Assembly (NCBI RefSeq): GCF_938045345.1
Contig: NZ_CALIMS010000006.1
Coordinates: 71,783-135,782 of the forward strand
From: an uncultured Campylobacter sp.
GTDB lineage: Bacteria; Campylobacterota; Campylobacteria; Campylobacterales; Campylobacteraceae
Length of the DNA stretch: 64,000 nt
Direction of reading: 5' to 3'
Part shown: positions 44,707 through 52,474 of the stretch, piece by piece
How the letters are laid out: each line of letters opens with the position of its first letter
How positions within the stretch are numbered: position 1 is the first letter of the stretch
Program-made: the position numbers and the translations under genes
Notes under the pieces: model-generated
What the model was told of the DNA's origin: nothing
The model's input: the letters and a program-made list of their open reading frames with translations, nothing else
The model's database searches: none

Positions 44707-45953
44707 GCAAAGTTGACGTAGTCATCGGCGCCCAGTGGGGCGATGAGGGCAAGGGCAAGATCGTAGATATGATAAGCGCGAATTACGATTTCGTATGTCG
44801 CAGCAGCGGCGGGCACAACGCAGGCCACACCATCGTCATAAACGGCGAGAAATTTGCGCTGCATCTGGTACCCAGCGGCGTGCTTCATAAAAATATCATC
44901 AACATCATCGGAAACGGCGTCGTGATCAACCCCGACGTGCTGATTACCGAGATGGCGCAGTTTGAAAATTTAAAGGGCAGATTTTTCATAAGCGAGAAGG
45001 CGTTTTTAAATTTACAGTACCACTCGCTGATCGATCAGGCGCGCGAAAAGAGCAAGGGCGAGCTTGCGATCGGCACCACCGGCAAGGGCATAGGACCTGC
45101 GTATGCCGATAAGATCGCGCGCACGGGACACCGCGTAGCGGAGCTTTTGGAGCCCGAAAGGCTTGCCGAGGCGCTATCGCGGGATTTTGCTTCGCATGAG
45201 AGCGTTTTTGAAAAAGCGGGGGTTAAAATTCCTAGCAAGATTGAAATTTACGAGGAGCTAAAGCGCTATAAAAGCGCGCTCGAGCCATACATCGCCGATA
45301 CCACGCACATGCTGTGGAAGGCGCTTGATTACGACAAGCGCGTGCTCGTAGAAGGCGCGCAAGGAAGTCTGCTTGATATCGATCACGGAACCTATCCTTA
45401 CGTCACTAGCTCAACTACTATCGCGGGCGGGGCTTGCAGCGGGCTTGGGCTTGCGCCGAAAGATATCGGCACGGTGATGGGAATTTTAAAGGCCTACACC
45501 ACCCGCGTGGGCAACGGCGCGTTTCCTACCGAGGATAAAGGCCCGCAAGGCGAGGCGATGCGCGAGATCGGCAAAGAGTACGGCACCACGACGGGCAGGG
45601 CGCGCCGCTGCGGTTGGTTCGACGGAGTGGCTACGAAATACGCCGTGCGCCTTAGCGGCATCGACAAGCTCGCGCTTATGAAGCTTGACGTCTTAGACGG
45701 CTTTGAGAGCATTAAAATTTGCCGCGCATATCGCTACAAGGGCGAGGAGATCGATTATTTTCCGATCGATTTGGAAGTGGCCGAGCCAGTTTATGAGCAG
45801 ATGCCGGGCTGGGACAGCGTCAAAGGAATTTCAAAATTTGAGGATCTGCCGCAAAACGCGCAAAATTATATCCGCAAAATAGAGGAGCTAAGCGGCGCGA
45901 AGGTGGGTTTCATCTCCACAAGTCCCGAAAGAAGCGACACGATAATTTTATAA
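44703..45953 (+). CDS. purA: Adenylosuccinate synthetase
   Basis: Converts IMP and aspartate to adenylosuccinate with GTP. The N-terminal motif IGAQWGDEGKGKIVD is followed by SSGGHNAGHTIV, and VEGAQGSLLDIDHGTYPYVTSS lies near residue 215. Length (416 aa) is normal. The ATG overlaps the HisZ-like stop. Confidence 0.98.
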   Translation: MSKVDVVIGAQWGDEGKGKIVDMISANYDFVCRSSGGHNAGHTIVINGEKFALHLVPSGVLHKNIINIIGNGVVINPDVLITEMAQFENLKGRFFISEKAFLNLQYHSLIDQAREKSKGELAIGTTGKGIGPAYADKIARTGHRVAELLEPERLAEALSRDFASHESVFEKAGVKIPSKIEIYEELKRYKSALEPYIADTTHMLWKALDYDKRVLVEGAQGSLLDIDHGTYPYVTSSTTIAGGACSGLGLAPKDIGTVMGILKAYTTRVGNGAFPTEDKGPQGEAMREIGKEYGTTTGRARRCGWFDGVATKYAVRLSGIDKLALMKLDVLDGFESIKICRAYRYKGEEIDYFPIDLEVAEPVYEQMPGWDSVKGISKFEDLPQNAQNYIRKIEELSGAKVGFISTSPERSDTIIL

Positions 45954-45957
45954 ACTC

Positions 45958-45979
45958 GGTGAAATTTTAAAATTTCACC
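45958..45979. repeat. Perfect 22-bp palindrome downstream of purA
   Basis: GGTGAAATTTTAAAATTTCACC, immediately after the purA stop. It can form an 8-11 bp stem and sits in the purA-DUF507 gap. It may be a weak terminator or binding site; no T run follows. It contains the recurrent AAATTTTAAAATTT core. Confidence 0.6.
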
Positions 45980-46028
45980 CGTTGCGGGCGGCGCGACCGC
46001 TCATAGAACTGAATTTAAAGGAACGATC

Positions 46029-46580
46029 ATGCGAATACGACTACCACACGTGCCATATATCGCGCATAAAATAGCGCTGGATCTGCTAAACTCGGGCTGC
46101 GTTACGCTGAGTGCGGGCATAGAGCCCGTCGCGAAGGAAGCGGATGAGATCATAAGAGCCGATCTGCAAAAAGAAAGAGCGATAGACGAGCGCGCAAACG
46201 AGCTGATAGATGAGCGCATAAGCGAGCTAGATGAGATGAGCGTGAATAAAAAAGATATGTTTTGGCTCATCAAACGCCACATCGCAAACGACGAGAATTT
46301 CGAGCTAAATTTCGAGGATCGCTACGGCACCATATCGCATAAAATTTTAGAAACCGTTTGGAAGAAAAATTTGATCGATTACAAAGTCTCCGAAAACAGG
46401 CTAAAGACGATAATTTATAACGCGATCGACGAATATCTTAAAAATTATCAAAAGATTGAGGATGCGGTCTATGAAAAGATCGATGGCTACAAGCAAAAAT
46501 TGATCCCAGGCACCGAAGAATACGAGCTGGTGTTTGAAAAGCTCTACGAAGAGGAGCTAAGAAAACGGGGCATGCTGTAA
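46029..46580 (+). CDS. DUF507 family protein
   Basis: A 183-residue, strongly charged helical protein of the DUF507 family, which occurs throughout epsilonproteobacteria between purA and carA. It has no membrane segment or signal peptide. Long helices rich in Glu/Lys/Arg (ERAIDERANELIDERISEL and others) suggest coiled coils. The stop overlaps the carA start by one base. Function is unknown. Confidence 0.82.
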   Translation: MRIRLPHVPYIAHKIALDLLNSGCVTLSAGIEPVAKEADEIIRADLQKERAIDERANELIDERISELDEMSVNKKDMFWLIKRHIANDENFELNFEDRYGTISHKILETVWKKNLIDYKVSENRLKTIIYNAIDEYLKNYQKIEDAVYEKIDGYKQKLIPGTEEYELVFEKLYEEELRKRGML

Positions 46581-47698
46581 TGAATGCGTATATCTACATA
46601 GAAAACGGCATCTACCTGCAAGCCAAGGCGTTCGGTAAGGGCGGCAGCGCATTCGGCGAGCTCGTGTTTAACACCTCTGCCACGGGCTACGAGGAGATCA
46701 TTTCAGATCCGAGCTACGCGGGGCAGTTTATTATTTTCACTATGCCTGAAATCGGTATCGTAGGTATCAACGAAAACGACAAAGAAAGCTCCAAAATCCA
46801 CGCAAGCGGAATTTTCGTAAGAAATTTTAACAACGAGCCTTCAAATTTCCGCTCGCAGATGAGCTTGGAGGATTATTTTCTGCAAAACGGAAAATTCGGC
46901 GTTTACGACATCGACACTAGATTTTTGACCAAGATGCTGCGCGATCAGGGCAGTTTGCGCGCCTTCGTCTCTACCGAGATCAGCGATAAGACGGCTCTTA
47001 AAAAGGCGCTTAGCGAGTCTGCGCGCATAGAGGAGATCAACTACGTAAGCATCGTAAGCACGAAGGCGCCGTACAAGCACACATCGGGTCGCTGGGACGC
47101 CGAGCGCGGAAGCTACACTCAGCCCGTAAGCTGCGGCAAAAAGATAGCCGTGATCGATTACGGCGTCAAGCGAAACATCCTAAACGAGCTTTGCGATCTA
47201 GGGCTCGGAGTAGAGGTTTTTCCGCACGACGTTAAAGCGGAAGCGCTGATCGCCAAATTTAAAGAGGGGCAGATCGACGGCGTGTTTTTATCAAACGGCC
47301 CGGGCGAGCCTCGCATGCTTAAAGAGGAGATCGCGCAGATCAAAAAGATGATCCAGGCGCGCGTGCCGATTTTTGGAATTTGCCTGGGTCATCAGCTGCT
47401 AAGTAACGCGATGGGATATGAGACCTACAAGCTGAAATTCGGCCAGCACGGCGCAAACCACCCCGTGCAAAACCTGCGCACCAAATCGATCGAGATCACC
47501 GCGCAAAACCACAACTACAACGTCCCCGAGACGATCGCGCAGATCTGCGAGATCACGCACCGAAATCTTTTTGACGGCACGATTGAGGGTGTACGCTACA
47601 GGGAGTATCCCGTATTTTCGGTGCAGCACCACCCCGAAGCCAGCGCGGGGCCTACCGAGAGCAAATATATCTTTAAAGAATTTCTTGAAATTTTATGA
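46580..47698 (+). CDS. carA: Carbamoyl-phosphate synthase, small (glutamine amidotransferase) subunit
   Basis: A 372-residue glutaminase subunit that supplies ammonia for carbamoyl phosphate (arginine and pyrimidine synthesis). The class I amidotransferase nucleophile is in GICLGHQLL, with catalytic His and Glu in VQHHPEASAGP. The N-terminal region IYIENGIYLQAKAFGKGG and FNTSATGYEEIISDPSYAGQ are family marks. carB is not in this window. A 13-bp hairpin follows the gene. Confidence 0.96.
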   Translation: MNAYIYIENGIYLQAKAFGKGGSAFGELVFNTSATGYEEIISDPSYAGQFIIFTMPEIGIVGINENDKESSKIHASGIFVRNFNNEPSNFRSQMSLEDYFLQNGKFGVYDIDTRFLTKMLRDQGSLRAFVSTEISDKTALKKALSESARIEEINYVSIVSTKAPYKHTSGRWDAERGSYTQPVSCGKKIAVIDYGVKRNILNELCDLGLGVEVFPHDVKAEALIAKFKEGQIDGVFLSNGPGEPRMLKEEIAQIKKMIQARVPIFGICLGHQLLSNAMGYETYKLKFGQHGANHPVQNLRTKSIEITAQNHNYNVPETIAQICEITHRNLFDGTIEGVRYREYPVFSVQHHPEASAGPTESKYIFKEFLEIL

Positions 47699-47720
47699 TT
47701 TTTGAAATTTTGCCTGCACT

Positions 47721-47750
47721 AAATTTTACCGCGACTGCGCGGTAAAATTT
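47721..47750 (+). terminator. Hairpin after carA
   Basis: AAATTTTACCGCG (47721-47733), loop ACTG, and its perfect complement (47738-47750). A 13-bp stem without a long T run, but followed by TAAATTT. It is probably the end of the carA transcript. Confidence 0.6.
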
Positions 47751-48600
47751 TAAATTTACGGCAAGCTTTAAATTCTAACGCGGCCTTTGCATTGTAAATT
47801 TAAAGCTCGTCGCAGCCTGGATAATCGCAAGTCGGAGTAGTGAGTAAAGCACGCTTTTGCGAACTAAGGATTGCCGCGGTGATTTTGGATTAAGCAGCTT
47901 TTTGGATGAAACGAATCTGTGCTAGTCGCGATTTTAAATTTAAACCGGTTGCGCGCCGCATGCTTTTCATTCGTGTGATTTTTGCGTTAGCTTAGCTTAT
48001 AAGCGTGCGCGGCTAAATTCCATGCACTTTAAAGATCAGGCTTGGCGCGCTTAGCTCTTTCAAAACTGCGGTACATTTCGCACGACTTCAAGTCCTTTAA
48101 ATTTGGCGAGCCGTCTCGTTACCGTCAAAGTTATGCCAATAAACGCTTTGCCGCCTGTAAAATTTATCTAACTTTGCCCGCTCGTTAAAGCCTTATTGAT
48201 GCGGTTTTGCCAGCTATGCCTAGTTTTTTGATAAACTATACCTGCTCTTAAAACCTTATCAGCGCCGTTTTATTTCCCTCTAAAAGCCATTTGCCTAAAA
48301 TAAAATTCCGCTCCGCCGCGTAGTGAAATTTTACCTGCGCCAGCTTTGGAATTTTACTTTCAGCCGCTCTTAAATCTTTTTCGCACCGATAAGATTTAGC
48401 TCGCGTCATTTTAAATTTTGCCCCATTCCTAGGCCGCGGTTTTTATCCATGCTTCTTTTTTAATCCCGCCCATATTTGCACCTAAAATAAGAGTTGTGTT
48501 ACTTTATGAAATTAAATTTTTAACTTAACATTATTTTAAGCTCAATAAAAGAGAAAATTTGAAAGAATTTCATTTGAAATTTCGCCTTGAGGGGTCTGCT
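47751..48600 (+). other. Gene-free region upstream of the response regulator
   Basis: About 850 bases with no supported ORF or RNA. It is mixed in composition, with several AAATTT words in its first and last parts. The stretch just before the regulator (TAACATTATTTTAAG, 48532-48540 region) could hold its promoter, but I cannot place a clear -10. Confidence 0.5.
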
Positions 48601-49287
48601 ATGAGCTGCGCTTTAAAAGAGCTGGACGTCTTGCTAGTCGAGGACGATACTAAATTACTAGCCTCGCTGCATAAGGCGTTTGAGGGTATTTTTAACAACA
48701 TTTACAATGCCCAAAACGGGCTTGAAGGTGTGAAAAAATTCAAAAAATTTAGTCCTAATCTCGTCATTACCGACATTTTAATGCCGATCGAGGATGGGCT
48801 TGAGATGATACGCCAGATCAAGCAGATCTTTCCGCATGCCCCTATCGTGGTACTTAGCGGCTTCAGTAGGGAGGAGCAGCTAAAAGGCGTTATGGAGATT
48901 GGCGTCGAGCGGTATTACTTTAAGCCGGTAGATATCACCGCGTTTGTGCTAGAGATAAGTGCGCTGATGAAGTCTAAGCTGGACTCTGTACGAGTCGTAA
49001 ATATGGGCGCAGGCTACGTATTTGACGGGCTTCGTCGTATTTTACTGAAGGATGGCGAGCAGCAGATCGTGCTTACTAAAAAGGAGCTTTCTTTTGTTTC
49101 GCTGCTAGCCAGTCGCGTGGGCGAGCTGGTACTTTACGAGGAGATCAAGCGTTATGTTTGGACTGAAGGAGCCGTGAGTGATACGGCGCTTCGCACCTTC
49201 GTCAAGCGTATCCGCGATAAAGTGGGAGGCGAAATCATAAAAAACGTCCCGAGCCTAGGATACAAGATCGAGCCTGAGCCAGCTTAG
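48601..49287 (+). CDS. Orphan OmpR-family response regulator
   Basis: A 228-residue two-component regulator. The receiver domain has VEDD, the phospho-acceptor Asp in LVITDILMP, VVLSGFS and the conserved Lys in FKPVD. A C-terminal winged helix (LTKKELSFVSLLASRVGELVLYEEIKRYVW) completes it. I prefer ATG 48601, which has GAGGGG upstream, to a TTG at 48559. No histidine kinase gene is nearby. Gene order around it does not reveal its target. Confidence 0.88.
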   Translation: MSCALKELDVLLVEDDTKLLASLHKAFEGIFNNIYNAQNGLEGVKKFKKFSPNLVITDILMPIEDGLEMIRQIKQIFPHAPIVVLSGFSREEQLKGVMEIGVERYYFKPVDITAFVLEISALMKSKLDSVRVVNMGAGYVFDGLRRILLKDGEQQIVLTKKELSFVSLLASRVGELVLYEEIKRYVWTEGAVSDTALRTFVKRIRDKVGGEIIKNVPSLGYKIEPEPA

Positions 49288-49514
49288 ATTTGATTGCGTT
49301 TTTGCCGCTTTGTAATTTACGGAATCCACTCGTAAAATTTTGCGTTTAAATTATGTCGCGACATAATGTGTAGCGAGGCATATTTCCACGCTCAAAGCGC
49401 CGCAGATTAAAATTTTACGCTTATCCAACTTACTAAATTTGACTTGATAAAATTTAACCTCTCAAGCTTTTCAAAAACTTCTTTGCTTAAAAGCCCAAAC
49501 TAAAAATTTCTTGC

Positions 49515-49520
49515 TAAAAT
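49515..49520 (+). promoter_or_regulatory. Predicted -10 element of addB
   Basis: TAAAAT in a TTGCTAAAAT context. Its position argues for the TTG at 49565 as the addB start rather than the TTG at 49511, which it overlaps. Confidence 0.45.
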
Positions 49521-49564
49521 ATCGCAAAATTCCGCGTTCTGCGAATCGCTCTAAAGGATTTGTT

Positions 49565-52474
49565 TTGAAAAATTTGCCCTCTAAAAATCTCTTTGTCTAC
49601 ACTAGCTCGCGTGCGCTACGCGCGGCGCTGCAAAGCGAGAGCGGCGGCGTGCTGGCGCCTAGGATTACGTTAGCGGAATTCTACGAAAAGGCGCTTTTTG
49701 TGCCGGATCTTGTCGCTTGCGGCGAGATAGACCGCGCGCTTTTTATGAAGCAGGCGGTAAACGAGAGCAAGCGCGCGGACGAAAGGCTTAAATTCCCTAA
49801 CGAGCTTTACGAGTTTATGCGTAACCGCGAGTATCTTTTTGGTTTTTTCAAGGAGCTTGCGACGGAGCGCGTAAGTATCGATGCGCTCGATCTTAGCGAC
49901 ACCTATGCGTGGTATGCCGAGCATTTTGAAATTCTGCGAGAGCTAGCGGGGGCGTATGCAAGGATTCTGCGCGAGCATGGATTTTACGACGAGATCACGC
50001 TGCCCGCGCTTTATGAGCTAAACGAATCCTATCTGCGCGGATTTGAGCGGATAGAAATCAACATCGACGGCAATCCTAGCGCATTTGAGTTCGAGGTTTT
50101 TAAGCGCGCTGCGGAGCTGAGCGAGGTTGTGTTGAGCTTTAAAGCCACGACTTTAAATTCCAAGCCCGTGCGTGCGGTGGAGGAGCTTTGCGGCATAAGT
50201 CTAGAGCTAGGTTTTGCCTACCGCCTAAATCTTGGTACGGGTGAAATTCTAAGCCGAGAGCCGCTAAGCGTGGGCGGGGCGGTTGTGTGTAGAGGCTTTG
50301 AGTTGCGAAGCTTGCAGGCTAGCTACGTTTTTGAAAAAATTTCATCCTTCGTGCGTGCAGGTATCGTGCCGGAGCGCATCGCAGTGATCCTGCCCGACGA
50401 GAGTTTTGCCGGCACACTGCGGCTTTACGACGAGCGCATCGCAAGGGCTCGCGGCTCGCACCGCATGCTAAATTTCGCGATGGGCGAAAATCTTAAAGAT
50501 AGCCTATTTTACGTAACGCTAGAGAAAATTTCGCAGTGCTTAAAAGAAGCGCGCACGCCGAAATTTGGCGTAGATTACCACGCATTCAAAAGTCCGGATG
50601 GAGGATTTTTGAATGTGGAGGATTCCACGGTACAGCAAAATTTAGCGCTAGGTAATTTCGCTTCCGAGAATTCTGCATCGCAAAATTTCGCACAGCAAAA
50701 TTCCGTGCTGGATTGCGAAATTTTTTCAAATTCTAAAGCGGATTTAAATTTTATATCTGCGCGAGAGTTTGAAAATACGGAAAATTTTGAAATTCTGCGC
50801 GAAATTTCGGCGGAACGCTCGGATAGCGCGGAGGAGCAAAGCCTTTCGCTAGATCTTGCAGAGTTACAAGAGCCTTTGGAGTGTGTGCAGCGGCGTGATT
50901 ATTCAGCTTGTGTAAAACAGCAAAAGTTTTTAAAGCAGCAAGAGAGCCTACGATACTCTATGCAGCTGGAGCATATAGAGCTTGAGGAAGAAGATGGGTA
51001 TTCAAAAAGCCATGAGCGGCGCGATCGCTTTAGGCGCTCTAAAATACGCGAGGGCGCAGATGAGTATCCGCAGCGCCCAAACCCGCAGGAGCTTGATCTG
51101 TTTTTTGCGAGTGTGGGTGTGGATGAGGCGCTTTTTGGCGAGTTCGCGCGCAATTTTGCAAAGCAAGTAAGCTTCGAGCATTTCGAGGCACTAATTGCCA
51201 AGCTCGCCTGTTTGCCTAAAATTAGCGACGCGCTGCTGCAAGAAAAGCTAAAAGAGCCGCTATATCTAATTAAAATTTTGCTTCGAAAATTTAAGGACGA
51301 AAACCTAAACTTAGGCAATCTGATCGATCTTTTTTTGTTAGAAATTTCGCGTATCAAGCTTGATGATGTTCGTGGCGGAAAGGTCACGGTAATGGGGCTT
51401 TTGGAGAGCCGTGGGCTACAATTTGACGGCGTGATAATCCCCGATTTTAACGATGATCTAGTGCCAAAGCGCAGTAGTGGAGAGATGTTTTTAAACTCTG
51501 CTTTGCGCGCTAGAGCAGGGCTCATCAGCCACGCAGATCGCGAAAATTTACAAAGATTTTACTACGACGGCTTACTAAGAGGCGCTAAAAAAAGCGCGAT
51601 TTGCTATTTGCAAAGCGTCGAGAAATTGCCTTCGCGGTTTTTGAAAAGTTTTGAAGTGCAACAAGACGCGGAATTTTCGCAGGAGGATTATTTGCGGCTT
51701 TTTGGGAGAGAGGAATTTAAGTCCGCCTTATGCGGACAAGAAGATCCCGTGGCTCGCCATGATTTTTTTGCCGAGGAGCTGTCGTTTTCGCGGCTGGATA
51801 CGTTTTTAGAATGCAAGAGGAAGTATTATTACCGCTACGTTTTCGGGCTAAAAGAGGGGCTAAAATTTGGCGAGGATAATGCGCTTTTGGGCAAAATTTT
51901 ACATACGAGTTTTCAGCGTTTATACGAGCGAGCGGGGATGAAATTTAGCATGCAAAAATTTCGCCCTATTTATTCGCAGCTTGCGCGAGAAGCAGGGATT
52001 GCGCGCTTTGATGCGGAGCTTGAGCTAAAATCGGTAGAAAAGCTAGCTAAGCTTTTAGAAGAGCATGAGCAAATTTGGAGCTTTAGCGGTAGTGAAGTAT
52101 CGCTAAAAGGCGAGCTTGACGGAGTGCGGCTGAGCGGGCGGATCGACCGCATCGACGAAGATAAGGCAGGGCGGAAGTTTATCATCGATTACAAACGTGG
52201 TTCAGCTAAAAAGCATATGGAAAAATTCCAGCTTACGTTTTATCGCGCGCTTTTGGCTCAGGAGTGCGAATGCGCCTATCTGTCGCTAAAAGATTGCGCG
52301 TTTGCGGCTCCTGGCGACAAAACGCCTAGCTTAGAAAATCTGCGCGAGATGCTAAGCTCTATCGGTAAGGAATTTGCAAGCGAGGTCGCTTTTACGCGCA
52401 CGCAGGCGGTGCAAACCTGCGAATACTGCGATTATAAAATCATTTGCAAGGGGCAGATCGATGGCAAAATTTGA
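49565..52474 (+). CDS. addB: AddB-like helicase-nuclease subunit with an insertion
   Basis: The AddB partner of AddA for double-strand-break processing, 969 residues from TTG 49565 (AAAGGA upstream). The C-terminal PD-(D/E)XK nuclease is visible: SFSRLDTFLECKRKYYYRYVFGLKEG, GKILHTSFQRLYE, LSGRIDRIDED and FIIDYKRGS, then CEYCDYKIICKG, whose cysteines with the LEC cysteine would hold a [4Fe-4S] cluster. The N-terminus LFVYTSSRALRAAL has no Walker A. Residues about 340-500 are a Ser/Asn/Gln/Glu-rich insertion. It overlaps addA by 14 bases. Confidence 0.85.
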   Translation: MKNLPSKNLFVYTSSRALRAALQSESGGVLAPRITLAEFYEKALFVPDLVACGEIDRALFMKQAVNESKRADERLKFPNELYEFMRNREYLFGFFKELATERVSIDALDLSDTYAWYAEHFEILRELAGAYARILREHGFYDEITLPALYELNESYLRGFERIEINIDGNPSAFEFEVFKRAAELSEVVLSFKATTLNSKPVRAVEELCGISLELGFAYRLNLGTGEILSREPLSVGGAVVCRGFELRSLQASYVFEKISSFVRAGIVPERIAVILPDESFAGTLRLYDERIARARGSHRMLNFAMGENLKDSLFYVTLEKISQCLKEARTPKFGVDYHAFKSPDGGFLNVEDSTVQQNLALGNFASENSASQNFAQQNSVLDCEIFSNSKADLNFISAREFENTENFEILREISAERSDSAEEQSLSLDLAELQEPLECVQRRDYSACVKQQKFLKQQESLRYSMQLEHIELEEEDGYSKSHERRDRFRRSKIREGADEYPQRPNPQELDLFFASVGVDEALFGEFARNFAKQVSFEHFEALIAKLACLPKISDALLQEKLKEPLYLIKILLRKFKDENLNLGNLIDLFLLEISRIKLDDVRGGKVTVMGLLESRGLQFDGVIIPDFNDDLVPKRSSGEMFLNSALRARAGLISHADRENLQRFYYDGLLRGAKKSAICYLQSVEKLPSRFLKSFEVQQDAEFSQEDYLRLFGREEFKSALCGQEDPVARHDFFAEELSFSRLDTFLECKRKYYYRYVFGLKEGLKFGEDNALLGKILHTSFQRLYERAGMKFSMQKFRPIYSQLAREAGIARFDAELELKSVEKLAKLLEEHEQIWSFSGSEVSLKGELDGVRLSGRIDRIDEDKAGRKFIIDYKRGSAKKHMEKFQLTFYRALLAQECECAYLSLKDCAFAAPGDKTPSLENLREMLSSIGKEFASEVAFTRTQAVQTCEYCDYKIICKGQIDGKI
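50580..50830 (+). repeat. RAATTY-dense insertion in addB
   Basis: The first part of the addB insertion encodes NFASENSASQNFAQQNS and FENTENFEIL-type units. About ten RAATTY hexamers occur in 200 bases. One TAATTT is also present. The insertion continues to about 51080 with a Gln/Glu/Arg-rich segment carrying few hexamers. Confidence 0.65.
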
